From an uncultured Candidatus Thioglobus sp. (GTDB taxonomy: Bacteria; Pseudomonadota; Gammaproteobacteria; PS1; Pseudothioglobaceae), in the NCBI GenBank assembly GCA_900180385.1, contig FXLX01000016.1:1-37503 (forward strand): a stretch of 37,503 nt of DNA, in the 5' to 3' direction. The position numbers and the translations under genes are program-made. The notes beneath the pieces are model-generated. The model was not told the origin of the DNA. It made no database searches and saw nothing but the letters and a program-made list of their open reading frames with translations. Shown here in pieces: positions 18,783 to 26,850 of this stretch (the first letter of the stretch is position 1; each line of letters begins with the position of its first letter).

Positions 18783-19492
18783 GCACTCACCTCATCAACT
18801 AATAGCTCATCTTTACCATCAAAAAAATGATCTGCACTAACCATGCGTTGTGTGTAATTCTTATTATTAACATTTGCTCGATCAGCAGCGCTACTCATCA
18901 CTGATGGGATATCCTTATCGCCATACAAATCTAATATTGGTAGCTTGATATTTTTCAAATATTGAACGGTAGAATCAGGCATGCCGATACCTATAAAGCG
19001 TTTAACCGCATTTGGGTTATTTGCCAAAAAATGCGTACTCATCACACTACCTAAGCTATGAGCAATAAGCGTGTCGGTAATCAAGCCCTCAGCCATAAGG
19101 TAATTTATGGCAGCTTGTAGTCGCGCATCGGCGTCAGCCATCAATGACATATAGGCATGAGAATCATGATCATTATCTAGCACTGGCATTTGCAGTGATA
19201 AAGTATTAAAACCTTTCTCTGTTAAAGCAACGCGAAGTGGCTGGACAACTTGTGGCCAGTCAGGATGAACACCCAACCCGTGGACAATAACAGCGGTTTT
19301 ATTACTGTCTATTTCGCTCGGCGTGTAGATTGACATAAATTCATGATTATTCGCCATGAGCCAAACCACGTCACCATCCATAATGGCGTCTTCTACTTGC
19401 TCTGCCCAACGTGTCTCTTTGGCGTAATCTGGCAATGTTTGTGCAAAAGTCATATTGCTTAACAACAATAGAATGATTGATATTTTTCTCAT
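18770..19492 (-). CDS. Exported alpha/beta hydrolase (DUF3530-like)
   Basis: 240 residues with a signal peptide (about 1-17, MTFAQ). The alpha/beta hydrolase landmarks are an oxyanion region VHGLG (70-74), nucleophile elbow AHSLGS with Ser146, an acid in YGDKD (Asp192 or Asp194) and His222 in ADHFF. The full triad is therefore plausible. The substrate is unknown; DUF3530 members are mostly uncharacterised periplasmic proteins. A strong GAGGAGAA ribosome site precedes the ATG. It overlaps the TSUP permease by 13 bases, a coupling that might reflect a shared pathway. Confidence 0.8.
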   Translation of the reverse strand: MRKISIILLLLSNMTFAQTLPDYAKETRWAEQVEDAIMDGDVVWLMANNHEFMSIYTPSEIDSNKTAVIVHGLGVHPDWPQVVQPLRVALTEKGFNTLSLQMPVLDNDHDSHAYMSLMADADARLQAAINYLMAEGLITDTLIAHSLGSVMSTHFLANNPNAVKRFIGIGMPDSTVQYLKNIKLPILDLYGDKDIPSVMSSAADRANVNNKNYTQRMVSADHFFDGKDELLVDEVSAWLK

Positions 19493-19836
19493 ATTTTCTC
19501 CTCAATAATGAGATTTATTATAAATCAAAATGTTGGTAATTTTTTAAAAATTGTCTTCTTGGCTGTTGAAGTAACCAGCAAGAAATGGGCGGCACCAATA
19601 TGAAATTAGCCGCAAGTAATGAATTAATTTATAATTTCATCTGAGGACAGATTGAAAGATTATGTCTGATTCTTCACAAAGGTGTTTACAGGGCAAAAAA
19701 ACACTGTGTAGAAGCTAAAAGAGAAAAAGCAATACCAAGGTAAGAAATACCAGATTTCCAAATAATAATACCTTATCATTTATCTTAGAAGAATGTTACG
19801 GGATGTTCAAAATAATGAATTTAATATATAAATCAG
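19493..19836. other. AT-rich non-coding stretch at the left border of the accessory island
   Basis: 344 bases without a convincing gene. Short peptides can be read on the plus strand (for example from an ATG near 19599 to an in-frame TGA), but no family was recognised, and no terminal inverted repeats or transposase motif could be supported. It must hold the promoter of the hydrolase on one side and of the orphan gene at 19837 on the other. Confidence 0.4.
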
Positions 19837-20388
19837 ATGTTTAAAAACATATTACTACTATCATTAATATTTTCTTTTTCAGAAATTGCCCTTGCTGACG
19901 TTCGTATAACTGTTAGTAAAGGTAATGCTTCACTTTGTGAAGTTATTCCCGCTAAATCCAAAAGGGGCAGGCATTACAATAAGGCGGTTAACCCAAGAGA
20001 AATATCTTCTGATTTATGGCGCAGTGGGAAAAATGGTTTAGGCTTTTTTAAGTTAGTAAAATCAGAAATTGAAAGTCAAACTATCCAACTTGCTTTTGTC
20101 GATAAATACTCTACTTTTTGGTATTACACTAAAAATGGCTCTGACGTAAAAGGCATTTATTCTTATGATTTTGTTGTTCCTGAAAGAAAAGGCAGTGAAA
20201 GATTATTTGTTGATATTGAGCTTGAAAAACAAATACCTTGTTCTTGTTTTAGTCGTTTCAATAAACCGCGGAAATGTTTTCAACATACAAGATACAGAGA
20301 TTTTTATGAAGAGCCAATGATTCATTATCGTGGTGGTGTTTATACAATAGGTGAATTTGTAGAAAACTTTGGTGTTCCAAGCTGGTAG
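19837..20388 (+). CDS. Secreted hypothetical protein, 183 residues
   Basis: No family recognised. The N-terminus is a clear signal peptide (hydrophobic 4-13, cleavage probably after ALA at 20). The mature part has four cysteines (34, 135, 137, 147), so it may form disulfides outside the cytoplasm, and it is rich in aromatic residues and lysine. The ATG is not preceded by a strong ribosome site. Codon use and base composition are more AT-rich than in the housekeeping genes on either side, which suggests recent acquisition. It is followed by another orphan secreted protein 106 bases downstream. Confidence 0.6.
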   Translation: MFKNILLLSLIFSFSEIALADVRITVSKGNASLCEVIPAKSKRGRHYNKAVNPREISSDLWRSGKNGLGFFKLVKSEIESQTIQLAFVDKYSTFWYYTKNGSDVKGIYSYDFVVPERKGSERLFVDIELEKQIPCSCFSRFNKPRKCFQHTRYRDFYEEPMIHYRGGVYTIGEFVENFGVPSW

Positions 20389-20494
20389 GACAGATAGGGG
20401 TTGCTTTTTTTTAGTAAAGTATGATAGCATTTATCTATTGGAGGAATATTTGGTTTCTCTGTAATATTTTAATTAAACGCCCAAGGCGGCTATT

Positions 20495-21058
20495 ATGAAA
20501 AATTTAACAAAAGGTTCGTTTGTAACTTTAATGCTGATTGGTTTATTTTCAACAAATACTTTCGCCGCTGTTGATTGTACTGGATTTAAAGTAAAATATA
20601 ATCCAGAAACAATTGTATGGCAAGGTGGGTTACCATCTGGTGAGCTTGGACGTTGTCAAGATTTCAATAAATCAGGTGCTACTTGGTCTTATGTTGATGA
20701 GCGTAGCGGAGAAATTCGTTATCAAAATCAGAAATGGGATGGTGTTAGAAGGTATGAAGGTGCGGATAACTCTTCTGTTAGTTCTATTCAAGCATCAATT
20801 CCAAAAGTTGAAATTGTAGCTAAAAAATCTAATGGTCAAGATTTATCTGAATCATTTGGTTTTTACATAGTTCTTGAAAAATATGGTATGAAGAATGGTT
20901 TAAACAAAATAAAATTATTCTTTGCCTCATATGGTGGCAGAAAGGAAAACCATAATGATGTAATATCATATTTATCAAATGTTTCTTGGGCTACTATTCA
21001 ATATGGTGCGAAAGAATTTAAGATGGATATTGATTTACAAAATTTTTTAAGAGCATAA
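20495..21058 (+). CDS. Secreted hypothetical protein, 187 residues
   Basis: No family recognised. A signal peptide covers about residues 1-24 (KGSFVTLMLIGLF core, TFAA cleavage). Two cysteines sit early in the mature part (28 and 54). The rest is polar with several aromatic residues (ATWSYVDERSGEI, NQKWDG) and no membrane segment. An AAGG ribosome site lies 11-14 bases before the ATG. A strong terminator follows 16 bases after the stop, so the gene is probably expressed. With its neighbour it forms a two-gene orphan pair in an AT-rich island. Confidence 0.62.
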   Translation: MKNLTKGSFVTLMLIGLFSTNTFAAVDCTGFKVKYNPETIVWQGGLPSGELGRCQDFNKSGATWSYVDERSGEIRYQNQKWDGVRRYEGADNSSVSSIQASIPKVEIVAKKSNGQDLSESFGFYIVLEKYGMKNGLNKIKLFFASYGGRKENHNDVISYLSNVSWATIQYGAKEFKMDIDLQNFLRA

Positions 21059-21073
21059 AACCTGTAAAAGGTT

Positions 21074-21107
21074 AAAAAAAGACGAAAATTTATTTTCGTC
21101 TTTTTTA
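21074..21107 (+). terminator. Intrinsic terminator after the second secreted orphan
   Basis: AAAGACGAAAAT / ATTTTCGTCTTT stem followed by a T-run, 16 bases after the stop codon at 21058. The A-run on the other side would let it work in both directions. Confidence 0.85.
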
Positions 21108-21148
21108 TTGCTTTGGTTTTTCTTTATGCAGAATTTATAAAAAGAAAA

Positions 21149-22296
21149 TTAATAATTAAAATATCACTTTTTACTTCCTTCTGGTATTTCCTTACAATCG
21201 CTTGAGCTTGTATTTTTTCCATTACATATATCAAGGGAAGTGTAAGGTCCATTTATTACTTTAAAAAGAAAGTAAATTGCTTTATTGAACCTGCAAATTT
21301 TACTGTGTGTTTAGAAAAACATTCATCATCAGTTTTAATAACCACCTTTTGTTTGCCCTTGTTTTTTTCTTTTTTAAAATCTAAAACACCAGTATTGCAT
21401 TTTTCTTTTGAAAGGAAAATTTTGTCAGTTTCTGTTCAACCGTTATTAGTATTTTTTGTTTCTTGTTCTTTGCTATCATCAACTTTAGTTGATATATTTT
21501 TTTCTCTATTTCTTTAATTTTTTTATCACAATTATTTTTTGATGTATTGTAACCCTTAGATCTAAAATAATCATTAGTCGGATTTCATTTGAAATTTAAT
21601 TTATTTGCCTCATATTTTAAGTTAGAAAATCCTTTGGTGTATTTCTGGTCTTTAAGCACTTTTTTTAAAATTTTATAAATACATATCACTCCGTTTTGAG
21701 CAATACACTCTGTTGCGTATTTTCCGCTGCTATCGAATTGAGCTTTTTTATATTGCATTTTTTTATTTTATCATCACGATCTGGTCCATACAAAAGAACT
21801 ATTCATCTTCAACACTCATCCTCGTTCCAACCATCTTGTTCTAATTTTGATTCTTTACTATCAAAATTAGAATCAGAAAAATTACTTTCATCTCAAATAT
21901 CTGAAATGGAACTTATTTGTTGTTTTCCTATGCCCAAGTCAGTCGTTGTTATGGGTTCAAATCTAACCTTTAAAAGTTCTGGGTTTAATTTATAAAAGCA
22001 GAAAAGATAAGCACAAGAGCACCAATAGAACGAACTATTCTATCTTTATCATCTGATTTTTTTGAAAAAGTTTCTGAGCCAATATATTCTATTCCAGAAT
22101 AAACTAACATAATTACGGCTCCAATAGATAAAAGTCCTGTGGAGAATTTTACAATCCAATCTACATAAGTTTCAAGTGCTTCACTAGAACTTCCTGTTGT
22201 TATTTTATTTATAACACTGGAATCAAGCCCGGGGTAATTTTCTAGGAGAACAAAACCACTGTTTGAATTTGGTTGAGTTGCTGCTTGAGATATTTG
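21149..22296 (-). pseudogene. Decayed or recoded reading frame: two-helix pilin-like head with a cysteine-containing Lys-rich tail
   Basis: Read on the minus strand from 22296 downward, the sequence gives a continuous protein only if frames are switched about four times (near 21988, 21760, 21490 and 21275, some in A-runs). The head (22296-21985) has a polar lead, helix YVDWIVKFSTGLLSIGAVIM, a SGIEYIGS turn, a Lys/Asp loop and a second helix (IVRSIGALVLIFSAF). After the first frame change it continues NPELLKVRF, the layout of VirB2/TrbC-like pilins and of pilin-like proteins common in Patescibacteria. The tail is Lys/Asn-rich with eight or nine cysteines. In the stitched frames TGA occurs at 21893, 21809, 21803, 21585, 21436 and 21164 (plus-strand position of the TCA complement), while TAA/TAG appear only where the frame changes and at the end (21149). 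The terminal TGA at 21164 could be a real stop. A TAG directly precedes the head, so the true start is lost. Confidence 0.5.
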
Positions 22297-22308
22297 CTAA
22301 ATTTTTAC

Positions 22309-22767
22309 CTATTTAACTACCGTTAAACCCAATAACTGCCATGCTTGCATGCCGCCACGGTAGTATTTAATCTTTTCTGCTGGATAACCATAGTCTAATA
22401 ATTTCCAAATAAATTCAGGTGACATCCTGCACCAATTGCCATTACAATAAACTACTAGGGTTTTAGCTTGTGAAAAGTCTAATACGTTATTTGGCTTCAA
22501 AATAACGCCAAACTCATTTTCCATGGTCTCTAATGCAAATTTTTTGTCTTTTTTAAAATGGTGAAATGGCACATTGATCGACCCTGGTAGTGAGCCAGAT
22601 AAAACAATCCAAATTGGCTTTCTGGCATCAACTATAACAATGTCTTTTTTCTTATTAGACAATTGTGAAACATATGAAATCATCTCAAGCTCGGCAATGG
22701 TTTCTACCGCGTGAGGTTTAAACGGGTGCATGGGCTTGATGATACCGCGATCCGTTTTTTGATACAA
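22309..22767 (-). CDS. Rhodanese-like domain protein, probably frameshifted near the 5' end
   Basis: 152 residues from a TTG, with a rhodanese fold: VDARKPIWIVLSGSLPGSINVP, then the active loop YCNGNWCR with Cys108 (Cys113 also present), and the C-terminal YYRGGMQAW. Such single-domain proteins transfer sulfane sulfur or sense redox state. No ATG or ribosome site precedes the TTG in this frame. In another frame an ATG at 22820 follows the upstream stop by 2 bases and reads MSRLTLAETKIEKISLLNCI; adding one A to the six-A run (plus-strand T-run 22755-22760) joins it to the rhodanese frame. So the original gene probably ran 22820-22309, and this copy carries a homopolymer indel (mutation or sequencing error). 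Confidence 0.8.
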   Translation of the reverse strand: MYQKTDRGIIKPMHPFKPHAVETIAELEMISYVSQLSNKKKDIVIVDARKPIWIVLSGSLPGSINVPFHHFKKDKKFALETMENEFGVILKPNNVLDFSQAKTLVVYCNGNWCRMSPEFIWKLLDYGYPAEKIKYYRGGMQAWQLLGLTVVK

Positions 22768-22822
22768 TTTAGTAACGAGATTTTTTCTATCTTAGTTTCT
22801 GCTAATGTTAAACGGCTCATTG

Positions 22823-23020
22823 TCAATAATCACTGTTTTTTTGAATGATGTCCGGCTCTAGCCATACATATTTTTTCTTTTTTTGCTTAATAGGCTTGCT
22901 CTGTTTCACTTGATGGGTTGGCTCTTCAGAGTTTAAAGCCACAACAACTTGCCTTGAATTTGCATAAGAAATTGTTGTGAATAGCGTCATTAACGTTAAT
23001 GATAAAAAAACAATCTTCAT
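22823..23020 (-). CDS. Small secreted protein of unknown function, 65 residues
   Basis: Signal peptide of about 20 residues (IVFLSLTLMTLFTT core, SYA cleavage) and a short mature part of about 45 residues with a very basic KPIKQKKKKY stretch. No family recognised. It lies 41 bases after the YqeY-like gene and ends 2 bases before the probable original ATG of the rhodanese gene, so the two are likely co-transcribed. Confidence 0.6.
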   Translation of the reverse strand: MKIVFLSLTLMTLFTTISYANSRQVVVALNSEEPTHQVKQSKPIKQKKKKYVWLEPDIIQKNSDY

Positions 23021-23061
23021 AATAAGAGATCGTTTATAGTTGAAAAAATTTAAGCCTAATT

Positions 23062-23508
23062 CTAAGAAATTTTAGCGCGAATTGCAGATGAAACCATGCC
23101 CATGTCAGCTTTGCCATCTAACTGGGGCTTTAATAATCCCATAAGCTTACCCATGTCTTGCATAGAAGAAGCGCCTGTATCGGCAATAGCTTTATCGACA
23201 GCGGCTTGAATTTCAGCTTCTGATAATTGCTCTGGCATGTAGTTATTAATAATAACCAATTCAGCCTCTTCAACCGCAACCAGATCATCACGCCCTGCAT
23301 CTTTAAATTGAGAGATAGAATCTTTACGTTGCTTAACCATTTTTTGAATAACAACCAATGCTTGTGTATCATTAAGCTCAATACGCTCATCAACTTCACA
23401 CTGTTTAATCGCGCCTAAAATCATACGAATTGCCTTTAAAGCGTCTTTATCTTTGGTTTTCATGGCCGACTTCATATCGTTAATAATTTGAGCTTTTAGA
23501 TTGGACAT
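23062..23508 (-). CDS. GatB/YqeY domain-containing protein
   Basis: 148 residues matching the YqeY family throughout: LKAQIINDMKSAMK at the start, the RKDSISQFKDAGRDDL block, EAELVIINNYMPEQLS, and MGKLMGLLKPQLDGKADMG at the end. YqeY resembles the tRNA-binding tail domain of GatB amidotransferase; its own role is uncertain, possibly tRNA-related. It follows rpsU, as in many proteobacteria, but a terminator lies between them. Confidence 0.92.
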   Translation of the reverse strand: MSNLKAQIINDMKSAMKTKDKDALKAIRMILGAIKQCEVDERIELNDTQALVVIQKMVKQRKDSISQFKDAGRDDLVAVEEAELVIINNYMPEQLSEAEIQAAVDKAIADTGASSMQDMGKLMGLLKPQLDGKADMGMVSSAIRAKIS

Positions 23509-23542
23509 AATGTTGAGTATTTAAATAAAAAAAAGATAAAAA

Positions 23543-23574
23543 AAATGCGGTTTAACAATAAACCGCATTTTATG
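23543..23574 (-). terminator. Intrinsic terminator at the end of the alpha operon, after rpsU
   Basis: Perfect 12-bp stem AAATGCGGTTTA / TAAACCGCATTT with an ACAA loop, followed on the minus strand by a run of eight T. It begins 7 bases past the rpsU stop. Confidence 0.9.
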
Positions 23575-23580
23575 GAATTT

Positions 23581-23796
23581 CTAGTACATGCGTTTGCGAT
23601 GAACTCGGTTTTTAGCCATCTCTTTATGAGTGCGCTTAACCGCTGCAGCTTTCATGCGTTTGTTAACCCATGTTTGCTTTTCGAAAAATTCTTTTTTACG
23701 AACATCAGTAATAACACCAGCTCTGTCACATGAACGACGGAAGCGTCTTAGTGCGATATCAAATGGTTCGTTCTCTCTTACTTTAATTGAAGGCAT
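23581..23796 (-). CDS. rpsU: 30S ribosomal protein S21
   Basis: 71 residues, the same length as E. coli S21, with the conserved [21 protein letters not shown] start and a basic C-terminus (RKRMY). Helps mRNA binding and initiation on the 30S subunit. It starts 11 bases after rplQ and shares its transcript, unlike the rpsU-dnaG-rpoD operon of E. coli. A strong terminator follows. Confidence 0.97.
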   Translation of the reverse strand: MPSIKVRENEPFDIALRRFRRSCDRAGVITDVRKKEFFEKQTWVNKRMKAAAVKRTHKEMAKNRVHRKRMY

Positions 23797-23807
23797 ATTA
23801 GTTTTCC

Positions 23808-24203
23808 TTATGAATCTGTAGTAGCAGCTTCTGCAGTTGCAGAGCTATCAAAATCAACCAATTGAACAATTGCCATTGGTGCTTTATCGCCAGTACGGAA
23901 ACCAGCTTTAAGAATACGGGTATAACCACCAGGGCGTTCTTTATAGAATGGGCCTAGTTGAGTAAATAATTTTGCAACCATTGCATCATCACGTAACTTG
24001 GCAAAAGCATTACGACGATTAGCAACACTATCAGTTTTAGCTTTAGTGATTAATGGCTCAACCACACGACGAAGCTCTTTTGCCTTAGGCAAAGTCGTTC
24101 TGATTGTCTCATGCTCGAATAACGAGTTAGCCATGTTTTTAAACATCGCCTTACGATGAGAAGAGTTACGGTTTAGTTGTCTACCTGACTTTCTATGTCT
24201 CAT
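23808..24203 (-). CDS. rplQ: 50S ribosomal protein L17
   Basis: 131 residues (E. coli 127). [20 protein letters not shown] is the family signature; [18 protein letters not shown] lies in the C-terminal half, followed by a short Ala/Thr/Ser-rich tail. It sits near the polypeptide exit of the 50S subunit. Follows rpoA by 9 bases, as in the standard alpha operon. Confidence 0.98.
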   Translation of the reverse strand: MRHRKSGRQLNRNSSHRKAMFKNMANSLFEHETIRTTLPKAKELRRVVEPLITKAKTDSVANRRNAFAKLRDDAMVAKLFTQLGPFYKERPGGYTRILKAGFRTGDKAPMAIVQLVDFDSSATAEAATTDS

Positions 24204-24212
24204 GTTATTTCC

Positions 24213-25193
24213 TTATTCACTCATTAGATCAACTGGCGGCCAGTTAGGAATGTCTGTTCCTAAATCTAGACCTTTGTCAGTCAATACTTCTTTAATTTCG
24301 TTTAATGATTTACGACCTAAGTTAGGCGTTCTTAGTAAGTCTTGCTCAGACTTTTGGATTAAATCACCAATGTAGTAAATTTGCTCAGCTTTCAGACAGT
24401 TAGCACTACGTACAGTAAGCTCTAACTCATCAACAGCAGCCAATAACTGAGGATCGAAATCATCAGAAGTTGGTAATGCCTCTTCTTCTTCAACTAGCTC
24501 AAGCTCAACGAATGAAGATAATTGATCTTGAAGAATTGAAGCAGCACGTTTGATTGCAGATTCAGCATCAACAGAGCCGTTAGTCTCAATCGTCATGTTT
24601 AGCTTATCAAGGTTAACCTTTTGACCAACACGGGCTGCGTCAACTGTAAAGCTAACACGTGTAATTGGTGAAAAACTAGCATCAAGTTGAATGCCACCAA
24701 TCGTTGAAACTTCATCAGTGCGTGATACAGCAGTATCGTAGCCAATACCAGTTGCGATTTTAAGCGTCATACGAATATGACCGCCATCGTTGATTGTTGC
24801 GATAACAAAATCAGGATTGAAAGCAGAAATATCAATACCATTAGCTTCAATATCAGCAACGGTAAGCTCACACGGACCTTTTTTATCAATGATAACTTCA
24901 GCAGAATCAGATGTGTTTAGTGAAACAGAAACCTCTTTAAGGTTTAAAAGAATGTCTAAAACATCTTCTTGTACGCTATCAATGGTTGAATACTCGTGCA
25001 TTACACCATCAATTGCCACTTCTGTAACAGCTGAACCTGTCATTGAAGATAATAATGTTCTTCTTAGGGCGTTACCTAAGGTATGACCAAAACCTCTTTC
25101 TAATGGCTCAAGAACAACTTTGAACTCGTTAGTGCCAGTCTCTTTAGACTCGACTAGTTTTGGCTTTAAAAAATTTTTTGCGCTACCTTGCAT
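24213..25193 (-). CDS. rpoA: DNA-directed RNA polymerase subunit alpha
   Basis: 326 residues from the ATG at 25193 ([15 protein letters not shown]), preceded by AAGGA; E. coli RpoA is 329 and begins the same way. The frame is open 11 codons further up, but those have no family match and run into the gap after rpsD. The N-terminal domain (about 1-230) holds [14 protein letters not shown] for dimerisation and beta/beta-prime assembly. The C-terminal domain (about 245-326, with [14 protein letters not shown]) contacts UP elements and activators. An acidic linker (VEEEEALP) joins them. Lies 10 bases after rpsD. Confidence 0.98.
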   Translation of the reverse strand: MQGSAKNFLKPKLVESKETGTNEFKVVLEPLERGFGHTLGNALRRTLLSSMTGSAVTEVAIDGVMHEYSTIDSVQEDVLDILLNLKEVSVSLNTSDSAEVIIDKKGPCELTVADIEANGIDISAFNPDFVIATINDGGHIRMTLKIATGIGYDTAVSRTDEVSTIGGIQLDASFSPITRVSFTVDAARVGQKVNLDKLNMTIETNGSVDAESAIKRAASILQDQLSSFVELELVEEEEALPTSDDFDPQLLAAVDELELTVRSANCLKAEQIYYIGDLIQKSEQDLLRTPNLGRKSLNEIKEVLTDKGLDLGTDIPNWPPVDLMSE

Positions 25194-25203
25194 ATTAAAT
25201 TCC

Positions 25204-25830
25204 TTACTTTGAATACAATTCAACAATCAAATGCTCTTGGATGTCTAAAGATAGATCATCACGTGCAGGAACATTCTTAAATACACCTTTAAGTGCTTTA
25301 GTGTCAACATTAATCCACTCAGGTTGATCACCTTGCTCTGCAAGTTCAACCGCTAACTGAATGCGACTTTGTTTTTTAGCTTTCTCACGAATAGAGATTT
25401 CATCATTAGCACTCACTTGGTAAGAAGGAATGTTAACGATAGAGCCATTGACCAAAATTGATTTGTGAGAAACTAGCTGTCTAGATTCTGCACGTGTAGA
25501 GCCAAAGCCCATACGGTAAACAACGTTGTCTAAACGACACTCAAGTAATGACAATAAGTTTTCACCTGTTGAGCCTTTCTTTTGAGATGCTTTTTTATAG
25601 TAAAGACGGAATTGCTTTTCTAATACGCCGTAAATACGTCTAACTTTTTGCTTCTCACGAAGTTGTAAACCGTACTCAGTGCCCTTTTGACGACGAGCAT
25701 TAGCACCGTGTACGCCTGGTAGTTGAGTTAACTTACATTTTGAATCTAATGCTCTAACGCCACTTTTTAGAAATAAGTCCGTGCCTTCGCGACGTGCTAA
25801 TTTACAAGTTGGTCCAGTATATCTAGCCAT
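25204..25830 (-). CDS. rpsD: 30S ribosomal protein S4
   Basis: 208 residues (E. coli 206). [19 protein letters not shown] start and the S4 RNA-binding domain around residues 95-160 ([28 protein letters not shown]). Primary 16S rRNA binder that nucleates 30S assembly and, in E. coli, represses its own operon by binding the rpsM leader; a leader of about 90 bases is present upstream of rpsM here. Confidence 0.98.
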   Translation of the reverse strand: MARYTGPTCKLARREGTDLFLKSGVRALDSKCKLTQLPGVHGANARRQKGTEYGLQLREKQKVRRIYGVLEKQFRLYYKKASQKKGSTGENLLSLLECRLDNVVYRMGFGSTRAESRQLVSHKSILVNGSIVNIPSYQVSANDEISIREKAKKQSRIQLAVELAEQGDQPEWINVDTKALKGVFKNVPARDDLSLDIQEHLIVELYSK

Positions 25831-25839
25831 AATTTATCC

Positions 25840-26223
25840 TTATACTCTACGTTTCTTAGAAGGACGACAACCATTATGAGGGATTGGCGTTACATCTGTA
25901 ATTGATTGAATTTTCAAACCTTGTGCGTTAAGGCCACGAATCGCAGAATCTCTACCTGGACCTGGACCTTTAACACGTACTTCAACATTTTTCATACCAA
26001 AAGCAAGGGCTTTTTCACCACAATTGCCAGCAGCAACTTGAGCAGCAAATGGGGTTGATTTTCTTGAACCTCTAAAACCAGAACCACCAGCAGTTGCCCA
26101 ACAAACAGCATTACCATGACGATCTGTAATCATAACGATAGTATTGTTAAACGTCGCATGAATATGCGCAATACCGTCCGTAACTACTTTTTTAGACTTC
26201 TTTTTAATTGGAGCTTTAGCCAT
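25840..26223 (-). CDS. rpsK: 30S ribosomal protein S11
   Basis: 127 residues (E. coli 129). Conserved [30 protein letters not shown] and the C-terminal [15 protein letters not shown]. Forms part of the mRNA path on the platform of the 30S subunit. 15 bases after rpsM. Confidence 0.98.
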   Translation of the reverse strand: MAKAPIKKKSKKVVTDGIAHIHATFNNTIVMITDRHGNAVCWATAGGSGFRGSRKSTPFAAQVAAGNCGEKALAFGMKNVEVRVKGPGPGRDSAIRGLNAQGLKIQSITDVTPIPHNGCRPSKKRRV

Positions 26224-26238
26224 AATATATACCTATGA

Positions 26239-26592
26239 TTATTTGATTAAACGACGAGGACCCTTGCGAGTTCTTGCGTTTGTTTTAGTTTTTTGACCAC
26301 GAAGAGGCAAACCTTTTCTATGACGAACACCACGGTAACAACCTAAATCTTTTAGGCGTTTAATGTCCATAGCTACTTGACGACGAAGATCGCCTTCAAC
26401 TTCAAATTTGGCTACTTCAGCACGAATTAACTCAATTTGATCTTCAGGAATCTCAGAAACTTTAGTTGCTGGATTAATTTTTAAATCTTCACAAATCACT
26501 TTCGCTCTTGTATCACCAATACCGAAAATTGCACGTAGCGCAATTACAATGTGTTTGTTTGTTGGAATGTTTATTCCCGCTATTCTAGCCAT
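26239..26592 (-). CDS. rpsM: 30S ribosomal protein S13
   Basis: 117 residues (E. coli 118). [14 protein letters not shown] start, [10 protein letters not shown] helix-two-turn-helix region, and the basic [15 protein letters not shown] tail that touches the P-site tRNA. First gene of the alpha operon, preceded by its own consensus promoter and a leader. Confidence 0.98.
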   Translation of the reverse strand: MARIAGINIPTNKHIVIALRAIFGIGDTRAKVICEDLKINPATKVSEIPEDQIELIRAEVAKFEVEGDLRRQVAMDIKRLKDLGCYRGVRHRKGLPLRGQKTKTNARTRKGPRRLIK

Positions 26593-26686
26593 AGTTTTCC
26601 TTATACCTTTACTTCTTAGTCTTAATTTTGAGCAGTCTTTTTTGTATTAATTAGACCTTACAAAATTCAAATTTGAAAAACGGGCA

Positions 26687-26715
26687 ATTATACGTTGCGC
26701 GCTTAACAATGTCAA
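26687..26715 (-). promoter_or_regulatory. Consensus sigma-70 promoter of the alpha operon
   Basis: On the minus strand TTGACA (26715-26710) and TATAAT (26692-26687) are separated by exactly 17 bases, both hexamers perfect. Transcription would start near 26680, leaving a leader of about 88 bases before the rpsM ATG. That leader is where S4 could act in autogenous control, if this mechanism is conserved. Confidence 0.9.
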
Positions 26716-26721
26716 TCGAAA

Positions 26722-26835
26722 TTAGCCTTGTCTTTGTTTATGACGAGGCTCTTTACAAATTACTCTTACAACGCCATGACGTTTGATAATTTTACAATTA
26801 ATACAAATTTTCTTAACAGATGCTCTTACTTTCAT
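26722..26835 (-). CDS. rpmJ: 50S ribosomal protein L36
   Basis: 37-residue protein read from ATG at 26835 to TAA at 26722: [14 protein letters not shown], then [18 protein letters not shown]. The zinc ligands Cys11, Cys14, Cys27 and His32 are all present, so this is the zinc-binding form of L36. It lies 15 bases after secY, the standard end of the spc operon. Confidence 0.97.
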   Translation of the reverse strand: MKVRASVKKICINCKIIKRHGVVRVICKEPRHKQRQG

Positions 26836-26850
26836 GATTGCTACCTTTGG

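Noticed and set aside
19493..19836. Possible transposase or lipoprotein remnant
   Set aside because: Short peptides can be read, but there are no terminal repeats, no DDE motif and no convincing family similarity.
21305..21995. Hydrophobic plus-strand frames (70 and 99 residues) in the accessory island
   Set aside because: They are Ser/Phe/Leu-rich antisense readings of the Lys/Asn-rich minus-strand relic; they have no ribosome site and no family.
25194..25226. Longer N-terminus for rpoA
   Set aside because: The extra 11 codons have no family match; AAGGA and the MQGS start fix 25193.
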